A stretch of 64,000 nt of DNA from Ficedula albicollis (Eukaryota; Chordata; Aves; Passeriformes; Muscicapidae), in the NCBI RefSeq assembly GCF_000247815.1, contig NC_021677.1:13863161-13927160 (forward strand), given 5' to 3'. A model generated the notes under the pieces. It was given only the letters and a program-made list of their open reading frames with translations, made no database searches and was not told the DNA's origin. The translations under genes and the position numbers were made by a program. Shown here piece by piece: positions 1 through 64,000 of the stretch (positions are counted from its first letter, which is position 1; every line of letters starts with the position of its first letter).

Positions 1-724
1 ACAGTTTTTAAGGTATGAAAATTGATGGTGTATTTTCTGTCTATTTTTGAAGCTGTTGAAATCAAACATTAATTCTCCTGGAACTCACTTTCTAATGTTG
101 ATTCATCCTACTTTGCCTGACATATTAAGTAATTTTTAAGACTTTATTTATAATTTTTCTTATTGGTTTTCATCTGTCACCATTTAAAGGGAAGTGTTCT
201 CTATTCCTATGTTGGTTTTCAGAAAAATAAGTAAAATTTTCTCGGTGCATATTTTTTCAAGTACAATATTTGAGTTACATTTTCTGCTTCCGGGTTTCTA
301 TGAATCAAATTATTTTTCCTCCTTAACTATGCTAAATGTGCATGATTTGACATGGAGACAAGATCATTAATCAGACTGCAGAGTAAAGGAGGAGGGGAAT
401 AAGCAGTAGTATCTTCCTACATTTCTGGATGCCATGTGACATGTTTGCTCCAAAGGGACATTTGCTGGTTTGAGCCTGTCCTGTTCCATTGGTTTTCCAT
501 GGAATGGAAAACATTCCAGTCAGACCAGTAATGATCTCCAAAACAGCTTCTGTTCATTGTTGCTTACAGCCTGCTCTTAGTGCTGCTGCCAAGGAAAGCA
601 GTCACTTTCCTGAAGGAATTACTTGTTTTATCACTTTCCTCATTGGAAAGATTTTACCCTTTGACTGCAGCATGAGTTGGATTTAACTGATTTTGTGCTG
701 TATTTGGAATATGGATAGTTTTGT

Positions 725-795
725 GGGGGTGTTATAATGGTTGGGGTTAATTAGCTCAGGGGTATTTTCCAACCTCAGTGGCTCTATGATTCTAG
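725..795 (+). mobile_element. CR1 LINE 3' end remnant
   Basis: The stretch GGTATTTTCCAACCTCAGTG followed by GCTCTATGATTCTA resembles the conserved CR1 3' end (CTTCCAACC...ATTCTATGATTCT). It is short and diverged, so old. Confidence 0.5.
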
Positions 796-1634
796 CAAGA
801 GCCCTGTCAGATTTTTGAAGACAGGTGCTTTCATTTGGACTCAGTCAGATTGCTTAATAACATACATCAGTATTTATTTTAGATCATGTTATCCATTCAT
901 ATTTCCTTAACATTTCCTTTCATAATATTTCCGTATTAGCTGAAAATACTTAGTGATTTCCATGTCTATTTTGTAATAATTCCATCTTCCTGGAAAAACA
1001 AAGGCCCACCAGCCTCTAAACAGGAATTATAAATACAAATTATGGGAGTTATGTCCATGGCTTGAATTACTATTGTCCTACATGCAAATAGTAATGTTTT
1101 TTATTGCTTCTGTTACATCTGCCTATTAGATCTTCATAATTTTTTTCCTTTTTATGTTTTTGTTACCTTTATAAAGGTATGTTAAACCAACAACTATACA
1201 ATTAACCTAGATCAAGCAGTGTCTGCTAACTTTGCAGTATTTAGAAACTTTAGTTTCAAAATTTTAATCATTAATGTTTTTTTAACTCATAGCCAAACAT
1301 CTTTTCCTAATCATTCTTATAAAACTGGCTGTAATTTTCTCCTTGTTTCAGTGACTTTTTAAAAATTTCCCTCTCAGTTTTAGTACTGCAAGGGAATAAA
1401 AGCTTAATTCTCAGCTGGCTGCTAGTAGTGATTACCTGTACATCCAGGTCACTTAATTTCTCACTGTTTGGGAACATCCAATACCCAACTCAATATTTTA
1501 TTGAGTATTAACAGACTGATCTTAAAAAGAAAGCAACCCCATTCTAGAATAACCAAGAACTTAATGTGCTCCATAATTCCAAGTATGTGTATTTATTTTT
1601 AGGGCCTGTGAGTCTGTTTGAACCTCAAGAACAT

Positions 1635-1738
1635 GAGGCAACTGCATTTCTTTTCTCCTTGCACTATATGTTTAATTGTTTACGAGGCAACTGCATTGAA
1701 GTTTTGTTTTCTCCTTGCACTATATGTTTAATTGTTTA
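1635..1738. repeat. Tandem duplication, about 50 bp unit
   Basis: Two adjacent copies start with GAGGCAACTGCATT and end with CACTATATGTTTAATTGTTT; the first copy (1635-1683) lacks a few bases present in the second (1684-1738). Confidence 0.85.
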
Positions 1739-4700
1739 CAACTATGTGGGCCATCTTTTTAAGCAAAATTTCTGACAAACATGTTCTCGTATACATTCAC
1801 GAAAAACAAAAACAATCCTTTCTCCCACACCCTAGAGACAAATTATTTATGACACAGAAGAATATTTTTTGTGCTAAAACTTGACTCTACTAAATTTGAT
1901 GAAGTTTAACATAATTGTAATTTTTACAGCTTTCCCCTTTTTTTCACTTGCTGCTCTCATAAAATAGATGAACAGTTAGTAAATTCAAAGCTGTAGTGTC
2001 TGTAATTGTAATGAAGTTTTGTAACTAAGGAACATCATGCCAGATTTTCCTCCCAAAAATTTCTAAATTATCACTGTATTTCTGTGGTATGTATCAAGTG
2101 ACACATAACGAGCTTAAACACATTCTTGGAAGGTTTTATTAAAAAAAGAACACTCATTACTTTCTAATTTTCACAAAGAAAAAAATGAATGTTGGTATCT
2201 TATAAATGTGCCTATGGACAAACAACTCTATTAATGAAGAATTAGATAGGAAGAATACAGATGAGTTTCAAATATTTTTTAGAAAACTAATCTTTATTAA
2301 TAGTAATTAAATTGACCATGTTAAGTATTAAAATACATCTCCTTAGATTAAATCAAAATCTTTTGCTTTTGGTGTGTGTTTAGTATCATTTTTCAGAAGA
2401 CCTACCGCTCCTCAGTTCCAACTCGGAATTTACTGTTATTATTAGAATGAAAATAAAAACTGTTCTGTCCAAACCTCGCTGTTCTGGATGGCCCTGCTGC
2501 TGCTATCAGGATAAGTACTTTTAATCTTCTGCTTTAGGCAGAGCTTTGGAGAGGTCTGCCAAGATTTAGTGATTAGAACAACCAGTTCTTCTCCATCCTC
2601 TTTTGCTTTGCAGACTTGCAACTTTCCTTGATATATTTTAGAGTTCCTTACTTCCTCTTGCAATACTTACAAATCCTCGTGGTCTCCTACTTTCTAGTTT
2701 ACACCAGCTGCAAATATATCTCATATTTTGTTCCTGTTCTTGTATTAATTGACAGTAAACTTCACCAGTGTCATTCAGGTTCCTGAGCACCTTTTCATAT
2801 GACCACCTGCTTTTTTGACTTGTTTTTAAGAAGAGAAATATTAAAGTCTATCACTTAGCTCAAAAGAAGACTTCCATTATGTTCAGAGTTTCTGAAATTC
2901 TGTTGCTGGTGGCAGAGCTGATTGCAGGAAGGTTTCCAATCCAGGGTGAAGCTTCAAAAGGAACTGTCTCAGTTAAAGCCTCAAAACCATTTGTTAACAC
3001 AGAAAGATGGAAGGGTATGGTGAGAATAATGGAAACCTTCCAAGCATTCTACAAAATTACCTAATTTTTTGGTATAATAAACCAGGGGAAAGAGGAAGAA
3101 GAGGTTTTAAGAAGCTCCCCAAACCAAAAAGACAACAGTCAGTCAGAATACATTGTCTTCCTGTCTAGACAGTGAGTGAACTGTAATGAAGGCATTAGGT
3201 GCTACAGTGATGCTACTAATGTTGGATTTTCTCTCAAAATTAATCTTTTTTTTTTTCTGGTTAGACAAGTCAAATGCTCCCTGCTGCTTATTTTGTGCAT
3301 TTTTTGCTTCCCTTAATCTCTATTACAAACCTTGGTAGATCTGTGAAACCTTCAGAGAGCACATTTAATGTTGTGGCAGAAGTGCTTGTGGCTGCATAAA
3401 TCAGTTGTTGGTATGCTGTAGCAGGAGAGAGGGCAAGGAACTTGTGCAAGACACAGACTATTGAAAACTACTCTGCTGGAAGTTGTCAGTGGTTTTTTTT
3501 GTTGTTGTTTTGGTCCAGATTTGTGGTCTTTGCAGAAGAAAAGAACTGTTTGAGTCACAGATGACATTACTTCTGATGGTGCCTTTACCTAGACTGTTTA
3601 CATATTTCTGTGTGTGAATGCAGAAAGCTGTAGATATTAATGAGATAATAGTGAAAGTAAATGTTCAGCAGGGTGAAGTGGGATACTTGTCCGTGTGTCT
3701 CTGCAGGTCATTGTAGGCTGGATGTATAAGCATCAAGAAAAATGCCTGATGCTTCAAAGAGGAGCTGTGCAAGGCCTCTCTGAGGGTGAATTCTTGGATC
3801 ATTGAAATCTATCCATTTGCTTGGCTTTGCAAGAGAGAAAGCTGTTACCACTTTTTTTTTTTTAACCCAGTGTAATAATGTGAGGAAAAAACTGCATTTA
3901 GTGTTACCTTGTCAGTGTGATCTCTTTGTGTCTGAATGTGCCCTGTTCAGTTCTGAGCAGCTTTAAACCAGTGGGAATTTCAGTCTTACAGCTGATTGTC
4001 TCCAAGAGAGACAATGCTTGAAATCAGTATGAATTACAAAGAATGCTTCACCTATCCTGGAGGAAAACCACAGTTTTTCAGTTTAGTGGAGCAGGAGGGT
4101 TTATGGTGTTCTGCAAATTCCCATTCATAAGCCTTACAGAGCTGTAAATTTCTGTTTGATACAAAACACACTGAAGAAGAGTCTAAGTCAAATGCAAATT
4201 ACAAATTTGTATAATGTAATTTGACAAGTACAAATTACCAGCTCATTAATATGAGCAAATAAAATGTTCTGTGATAAATTCCGTGATGAAATGTTTCCTT
4301 TTGGATAGCAGGGAAACAAAGCATTATGATCACCCTGTTTGTCACAGATGTGCCTCACAATGTCTTGTCATGGAGCTGTATCTTGCCCAAGTGGCAGTGC
4401 TAAACATCAGGAACAATGAATCTGTTAGGAACACAGGAGAACCTGGACAAAATTTGTATTACTACAGAGAGATACTGGGATTCCAAACAAACTTGACTTG
4501 AGGGGAAAAAAAAACTGCCCAAAAGTACCATTTGAAAAGACTGTTTATTTCTCAAGACAAGTAAGTTTCAAATGTTGGAAGCAAGGATAATCCTAGACTG
4601 CATGGTGCCTGTAAGGAATCCTTTTACTGTGAAGCTGGCATGTTGGCTGCTCTGGATTCTTATGTTCTATGGAATGGGGCAGGATCAAAACAGCATGGAG

Positions 4701-5955
4701 CTGCAGCAGCTGGAGTGAAAGACACTGCTGCAGCTTGTCAGGAGTTCAAGTTTCACAGCTTCCATTTGAGAGATGGATTTGTCACCACAGCTGTTCTGTT
4801 ATTTGACCCTCGGGTCCCACATTGGCATCGCTTTGCTCACCCGATAGCACTTCAATATTTGTAAAGAAATGGGTTGTTTTTTGGAAGAAATGCAACTTTC
4901 CTGGGCTCAGTGAAATGATGGCTCATTTAATAAAATAACTCTATGCTTCTGGTATATTTCCTGGCATTTATTTGAAGTCTTCTTGAGATCTCTCTTTATC
5001 TAATTTCAGATTTTCTGAATATTATCAGAGAGTCACAACATTTTCCTTGAAAATTAGTACTAGTTCTGTTTAGCTCTATTTAATCTTGCTGGGCAAGAAT
5101 TCCTCTGTTCTTTCTCTAGAAAAGCAATTTTTTTGACTTTCTTTTTTTTTTAATACTTTTCCATTTTATCTGCTTGTCTAGGAGTTGTATATAAACAAAT
5201 TCATAGCATTAGTCTTGAACTGTTATGATGAAGCTCTCCTTTGGAGGCTGTGAGGTTACTTCTGCTTGAAATTGAGTACATTTTTAATTGCTTGCATGAA
5301 GGTACCTGTCATGCAGAAATAAATATTAATTAATTAAAATAGAATAATTTCATGCAGCTCTTTTGGTATTGATTAAATTATTCATGGAGTAAGAGGTGTA
5401 ACTACAACTATAGAAAAAATGCAGTGAAATAAAACTCTTTAAATCAGGGGAAGAAAAGAAGAGGACAAGAAGAAATGCTCATTTCAAAATCTTTAGACTA
5501 AACATGCCACTAATTTTGGATAGCAAGAGTACATACCACTCAAACTAGAGCTGTGATGGCTCCCACATCTCATGGATTATCTCTTGGCTTCAGTTAAATG
5601 CCATTTAATTGGCTGAGTTACAAGAAATTTGGTGAAATTTAGAGGACTAGAAAGTCATAGTTTCCCTGACCTTAAAATTTGCATATTAATGATCAGTCTT
5701 CAGGGGATTAGTGGTTGAAGAGTTAAGGCCCAAAGTGCTGGCACTAAGTAAGGTTTAAGTATTCAGGTACCTGTGAAAGGAAGATACCAAATTACCCATA
5801 CACAATTATTAATAAAGTTTCAGAAGACTTTAAATATAATTTGGGTCTCAATAACAAAACCGCTAACTTTAAAGTTTAGGAAAATATTTTTGTATCTGGA
5901 TACCAGCTATAATGCTGCTGAATGTCTATTTTGGTTTTTTTATTTTTATTTATAG

Positions 5956-58314
<52,359 letters not shown>

Positions 58315-59680
58315 AAAAAAAAAAAAAAACAGGGAAGAAAACAGCAAGCCCAGCTGTTCGCAGCATAATTTTATAATAGTTTATCTATTAAAAATGTAAT
58401 AGCCAATCCTCTGAATTTCACCAGTTTACTGCAAAAGACCACAAATACATTTTGACTCTCCTAAATACCTGAAAAGTCGCTTTGCATCATTTGTGTTGTG
58501 ATTTGTCTTCATTTTCATTCACAGGGATTGTTTTAAGGGTTCTTGTGATACGTGCCAACATAAAAGGTGATTTCTATTAGGGACATCTAAAGAGAAAGAA
58601 CACCATCTGTTTTGTTCTGGAAGGCTGATCCACTCTTTGTCAAGCCCCCATTCCAGTTTTACATCATTGTCCACCTTACCTGGCAGCAGGTGACTCTTTT
58701 GGAAGCATTGTAATTGTGCAAGTAGGTTTAGCATCTATTAAGAAAAATTCTTTGGACAACATGAGAAGAATTTTCAGTTTAAATCATATTCCTGTTGCTA
58801 AGTAGAGCATGTATAAGAAATTCAATTTAGGATTTTTTTTTTTTTTTAGTCAGGGAAATATTATTCATACTGATAACTGTGTGTAATATTGCCTGGGAAT
58901 CATTTCAGTTTTTCTAGTGTATTTTATATTGTAGTGAAAAGCAAGCATCTGTTGATAGAACAGATCTGCTGTCCTTAGGCTATCTAGATTAGCCATTAGT
59001 TACTTTATCTTTCTGCTAAACAATATGACATAAACTGAAAATACACAGATTTAAAAAATGAAAACCATTTTATATTCCTTGGTATAGACATAACTTAAAT
59101 GAAAACTTTCCTTTTATGAAATGAACCATACTTAAATTGTCTCTTTAGGAGATGAACACTGTTTAACACTAATTTTAAAGATGTGAAAGTTCAGTAGGAA
59201 AAAGAAAATGAGGATTATATATCTGCCTCAAAGAAAAACAAAATTGAAAATCTTTGTCACCTGTATAGTAGATGCAACTTCTTATGGTAAGTGCTTGAAC
59301 TTCAAAATCTACAATTGTAAAGTTTGAAATTTCAAAAGCAGTTTTTTATGAACTTGAAAAATTAAATTCTTTTGGTAATGAACTGATTTTTTTCTTCTCT
59401 AAGCTAATGTTACTATTCTGTTCTTTAAAAAATGCCACTGAGATTAAGCAAAAATTCAATAGCTTTTGTTGTGTAGATTAAAATCTTAGCATGCAGTGAT
59501 ACACTAGAGATCTGTAGGAGTAAAGAGATCTCAATAGACCTTCTTTGGAAGCTATTTGTCTGCAGTAAATCCAAAGAAAAATGTGTTGTTAAAATCAATC
59601 ATGTGAACATTTTTGATATTAATTTTGTATACTGTACATTTCATTCTTACAATATCTAATAAACAACAGGAAGTCTTATT
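58315..59680 (+). other. OTOG: Likely 3' untranslated region of OTOG
   Basis: AT-rich non-coding sequence from the stop codon to just past the first canonical AATAAA. It starts with the rest of an A run, and an ATTAAA at about 58387 could give a much shorter alternative end. No exon or gene lies inside it. Extent is inferred from the signal only. Confidence 0.5.
59658..59663 (+). terminator. Candidate OTOG polyadenylation signal AATAAA
   Basis: First canonical AATAAA after the stop codon, followed within 30 bases by T-rich sequence (ATTTTGTTACAATTAATTTT) that could act as the downstream element. The stretch before it (TTTTGTATACTGTACATTTC) looks like a typical vertebrate 3' UTR end. Confidence 0.5.
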
Positions 59681-60976
59681 TTGTTACAATTAATTTTGCT
59701 ATCATTGCTAGAGCAGCTTACTGCCATGTGATGAACCACACTACATATACCAATCTTTTCCTTTAATGCTGCACATGGGTAATTTTAGGGTTTGCTGGTA
59801 TCACAAGTAGTACATCAAGGAAGACTTTCTTATGGATTTTTAAAAATCTACACATTTTTCTGATTTCATCACAGTTTACTTTCAGCCTCAGAAATGCAAA
59901 ATTCATTTATGTGATTTTATTCAAAACAAAAATTGGAAAACACCTGTTCATCAAACTGAACACACAACTCTGACACTGTCAGGCTGATTGTCCTGGAAAA
60001 ACAGGGGAAAAATAAGGTGCATTTCCCTTTCTGTATTTTTTTTTCTAAATCAACCTTCAGTTTGACTGCAATGTGTAGACTGTGTTTTGAGTAATTGTTG
60101 TGTAGTGATGATCATCCTTCAGTACCTAGGGGCAAATGTGTCTTTAAGCTCTCTAGCTGTTGTTTGTGCAGTCCCTGCTCACTTTGCAGATCATGTTCCT
60201 TTTTCAAAGCTGTCTTCTAAATAGCAAGAAGGGACAGGATTTGGGGGAAGTCCATCCTTTGGAAATCCAGGGGGAAAAAATGCTGTTTATAAGGCATTGA
60301 GCAGAGCTAAATCCTTAACACCATGTGATTAAAATTCATGCTTTGGCATTTTCAAAGAAGTTCAACCTTCCGTAGTTTACCAGCTGGTGATGCTTATCCT
60401 AGAGGGTTGGAATTAATAAGAAGAGAAGCTGCTTTTGCTCTCAACCTGCTGTTGTGAAGTGCCAAACACCACCATGAGGGACAGAACTAGAGCAGGAATT
60501 AGGCCAACCAGCATTTTTCCCTCCCCTGCAGCGTGGTCCCTCCTCTTGCCACTTGAGCAGAGAGCTCATCGTTTCTAGCAGCTCAAGGCAGTAACTCTGA
60601 AAAGCTTTTGGGATCCAAACTTTCAGCTCTTGGTTGAAGAGAAAAAACAGTGCAGGCAGTGAGAGCAGAAAGCTGACTGGGGTAATCAAAATCAAACACT
60701 GCTGCTGCTGCTGCCACTTCAGCAGTAAAATAATAAACATTGTGCTAAGTCCCTACTACTGCAAACATTGTGCTTATGCTGGGAGAAACAAGAGGGAAGA
60801 TTCAAACTGCCTCTGACAGGCAGGGGAAGCTACTTTAATCCTGCCTCCATGTTAAATTCCTTCACAGGTCCTCAGCCTATCTGTGTTTGTTCAAAGACAC
60901 CCAGGCCCTTACCATGCATTTACACTTACCTTACACTGCATTTGCACAAAGCAGCTCAGCTGGAAAAAATGTGCCT

Positions 60977-61132
60977 TATTTGTAATTCCACATCTTTGGA
61001 AACCAAAGGAATCTCAATGTAGGTTTCATCTGACCCTGCCATGCTGGAGGTGCCTATTTGTACTTTCACATCTTTGGAAACCAAAGGAATCTCAATGTAG
61101 GTTTCATCTGACCCTGCCATGCTGGAGGTGCT
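60977..61132. repeat. Tandem duplication, 78 bp unit, downstream of OTOG
   Basis: CACATCTTTGGAAACCAAAG through GCCATGCTGGAGGTGC occurs at 60989-61053 and again at 61067-61131, with slightly diverged lead-ins (TTTGTAATTC / TTTGTACTTT). Confidence 0.92.
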
Positions 61133-62577
61133 TGGGCTGTAACAGTGATGGAGTTCTAAAACAATTTTATATTCTTTTCTTGAAGTCCTTTGCTTGAAAC
61201 TGACGTGCTGGAAACTGAGGCTTCTTAACATTTTTCTTTAAAGGTCTCAGAACTTTATTCCACCCCAATAACCCTGTTCTCCCCACAGGTGTTTGTATGT
61301 GTGGAGTTTCTCCCCAAAACTGATTCCTAATGTTGGGAGGGAAACATCAATGCTAGGTGGTTTCCCATCTTTGGATAAAATTTTTTGTATTTAAGTATGG
61401 AAGCATTGGTTGGTTGTTATACTGCTGATTGCCCATTTTAATCTCATTTTAAAAACATTCTATTTGCATTACCTTGAGCAAGCTTACTCAGCCTTGATTC
61501 ACATGAAAATATGAGATTTGGCAGCTGGAGTCTTGAATATTATGGATATTGGCCCTTGAGAAAGAAATATAATGATATCAATTGTGTTTTCTAAATGCTC
61601 ACTCTCTGGGGTTATTAGTACATGATCTGGACTCAGGATAATGGGCTCTTGAGTAATGCTTCCTCTAATTAGTGATAGGGCTGCCTGGTGGTTTGGTAAA
61701 TTAAGCTGAGATATTGGCATCTGCTGGGCTGCAGTTTAATGTGAACTATTAGTCACAAGTTTCACCCCCTCAGACAGCTCCCAAGTATGCAGCCCATGAA
61801 GCCAGACCAAAATCATTCCAAAAATTTTGCCCTCACTCTTATCTCTGCCCACACCACCATCTCTCTCCCCCGTACAAGTGGCTATGAATAATTAAAATGA
61901 GGTAACAGCTGCTATGCAGATGGTGATTTTTTTGAAAAATCCCCTCTTAGTGTGATGAAGACATCTAACCTCTTTAGAAATAGTACCTGACAGACTGCTG
62001 CCCCCTCAGATCTGCTTTCTGCGTGGACTTCTGACCAAGGCTTTGATCATATCACTTCACATCAGCTGTTCCTATAGATATCTGAATTAACTCAGGTGTC
62101 CAGGCTTCATCCATCACCAAAGAAAGCTGCATCCACAGAATGACACAACCCATCCTGAAATAAGTGTTTAAGATTGAAATGGGGATTTATCCTCTAGATG
62201 TACCATCTTTCCTTTTCACTGTGGAGAGAACCTAGATGGTAAAATATGTTTAGGTAATTTGCTTTTGGACTATTAAAATTAGTTGGAATTAAGTTCACCT
62301 TTAATGGTTAAAGATATCTCAACAGGTTCAAAACTCAGCTGATAGTGATTATGGCATGTCTTATCTGACCACCTCATATAAGGTAATTAATGGTAATATT
62401 TGATTTGTATGAAGCTGAATTGAGTGTCATTTGTCTTGTCTGGTGTTCCCTGTATGTTTCCAAGTATACTTATTTTGTATAACAGCCATAAAACTATCTG
62501 TGTATTTCTAGACCTGAAGACAGACATTGTAATCAGCCAAACCTTCAAGATGGGAAAGCACAGCTGAATTTGCAAAG

Positions 62578-62634
62578 ATGTCAAGTGTTTATTTCCGTGA
62601 CAATGTCTTCTATTGGCTGGAAAAGATCTATAAG
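62578..62634 (+). CDS. Weak candidate first coding exon of an unknown gene
   Basis: ATG with A at -3 begins M-S-S-V-Y-F-R-D-N-V-F-Y-W-L-E-K-I-Y-K and runs straight into GTGAGT, a good donor. The frame is open upstream to a TAA at about 62530. I do not recognise the sequence and see no following exon in the last 1.4 kb, so it may be chance. Confidence 0.2.
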
Positions 62635-64000
62635 GTGAGTGAATTTTAGTATATTTCTGTTTTATAGACCTTACATTGTGTAGATGTTGGCTTGAGATCT
62701 GCAGGTGATTTGTGATCTTGCTTTCTAAGCTTTTGGCTTTCAGGATATTTAAGGTAATGTGATTCTTCAGAAAATAGTGAAACTCCTCTAGGAAAAGTAA
62801 ATAAATGCTTATTGTATCTACTTGGGACAACTTTGAATAAAAAAATAAAAAAAAAAAAACAAAAAACAAACCAAACCCCACATTTGGTTAAAATCCCTAA
62901 AATGTTAAAAATTATTTTCTGGCAACTTCCTTATTTTCAAATATTTAGTTGAAATACCAATATCTTAGATCATGACTCTCATCCTTTTTATTTCTGCTCT
63001 GGAAGAGGAGTAGTAAGGAGATGAGGGATCCTGTTTTTAATGAAAACATTTAGAAGTTTTTCTCTTCAGATTGGACTGGGAAGCCAAATTATCATGAAAT
63101 GGTTACACAGGGGAAAGTGGGAGTCAGTACCTAAGGGAGCCTCTTGGGGTTTTCAGCATGAGAAATGGGAAAAAAGTCCCTCCCTTGATAATGAAGGAAA
63201 ACTGACATATTCTGTGCTTACTGATGGCAATGGGCTTGAGTGCAGCCCTTGTGTAGGATTACTGCAGGTAATAGAAGTTTCTCTCCTGTCTTCTCCATGT
63301 GTTATAAGCCTAAAAGAGGAGTTTGGGGCCTTCAGATAGCTCTAATAATGAGAGTCTTGTATTGCAAGACCTATAATTGACATGAAATGAAAGAAAACAT
63401 AACCTATTGCCCTATAAATGCTGTATTTAAGCTGTTCTCTGGAAGGAAATTTACAGCATTTGCACATTTTTTTGTTGGCTCCAAGACTGGAACACAGGGG
63501 GAAGGGAAGGTATCATTTTTAGGCTTTAGATTTGGCCATATTGTAGCACTTCCAAATCTTCTGTCAACACTGGCGTGATGTTGCATTCATTAAAAAATGC
63601 ACGACCTTTTAAAATATCCATCTGTTATATAAATAAAAATAATGCAGCCCTATATTTTTAAGGTATGCTAATCCTGCATGGCCATGGTCTAATTATCAAA
63701 TGATTTCATGCTACCCTGGTGGCAGGCAACATCCAGACCACTGAACACTTGCTATGGATCTCTCGTTAAATCCCTCTTGCACAGTTTCATTCATAAATTT
63801 ACCATGGCTTTTAAAACAAAATAGTTTGATGCTTATACAGCAATATCAAATAGGAGCAGTGTGTTTCCAGAATGCAGCAACATTTTTCAGATGCTCCACT
63901 TCACGCATGACTGAGTAATGGGTGGCAAACTCTTATTGCTGCCTTTTACCTTGAGTGGAAGCCCTGCTGCTGGGGGGGAGAGCATGCTGGTTGTGCCCAA

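Larger units (their letters stand above)
1..5955. other. Upstream OTOG intron (no exon found)
   Basis: AT-rich intronic sequence. I looked for the Cys-rich exons of the preceding D2/TIL region and found none, so exon 1 at 5956 is probably preceded by one long intron, part of it outside the window. It holds a CR1 remnant (725-795) and a small tandem duplication (1635-1738). Short open frames here show no family motifs. Confidence 0.55.
59681..64000. other. Intergenic region downstream of OTOG
   Basis: No confident gene. Contains the duplication at 60977-61132, a short CTG/CAG stretch at about 60698, an A-rich tract at about 62840-62880 and a weak candidate first exon ending at 62634. The block 61500-61760 is compositionally even and non-repetitive, with no coding signal. 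Short open frames at 63040-63339 and elsewhere lack recognisable motifs. Confidence 0.5.

Noticed and set aside
63040..63339. 99-codon open frame in the downstream region
   Set aside because: No motif, no splice context and no neighbouring exon; within the length expected by chance.

Overview
This is a vertebrate nuclear sequence, most likely from a bird. It holds a multi-exon, GT-AG spliced gene on the + strand. The introns carry degraded copies of CR1, the main LINE of birds and other sauropsids; the clearest are at about 53281-53375 and, antisense, at 26338-26502. There are no prokaryotic features, CRISPR arrays, tRNAs or rRNAs.

One gene fills about 5956-59680: the 3' two thirds of otogelin (OTOG), a secreted mucin/von Willebrand-type glycoprotein of the inner-ear acellular membranes. 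I placed 33 exons by splice sites, reading phase and family motifs. Joined, they give one open frame of 2,634 residues ending in TAA at 58312-58314, with every exon phase agreeing with the next. Domain order: end of a TIL/VWC module (exon 1), third VWD (exons 2-5), C8 (6-7), a 27-nt microexon (8), AbfB-type beta-trefoil (9-10), TIL (11-12), one 3.7-kb Ser/Thr/Pro mucin exon (13), VWC-like (14), fourth VWD (15-18), C8 (18-19), TIL (20), a series of VWC-like Cys modules (21-31), and a C-terminal cystine knot (31-33). The promoter, signal peptide and first two VWD domains lie upstream of the window.

Layout: 1-5955 is the upstream intron (no exon found). 5956-20738 is D3 plus AbfB. 20739-28224 is a 7.5-kb intron with a 703-base G homopolymer. 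28225-33823 is TIL and the mucin exon. 34472-42643 is the D4 assembly, with a 791-bp perfect TTTTA array in one intron. 43489-51175 is the VWC modules. 51176-56704 is an intron with a second G homopolymer (681 bases). 56705-58314 is the cystine knot. 58315 to about 59680 is the 3' UTR, and the rest is intergenic with no confident gene.

I found no novel biological system. The most unusual content is structural. Twelve short, diverged tandem duplications (units about 50-350 bp) are scattered through the locus. Three of them copy a splice junction and leave decoy sites next to real exons (exons 12, 15 and 29). There are also three very long pure low-complexity tracts of similar length (703, 681 and 791 bp). 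The two G tracts may be assembly artefacts.
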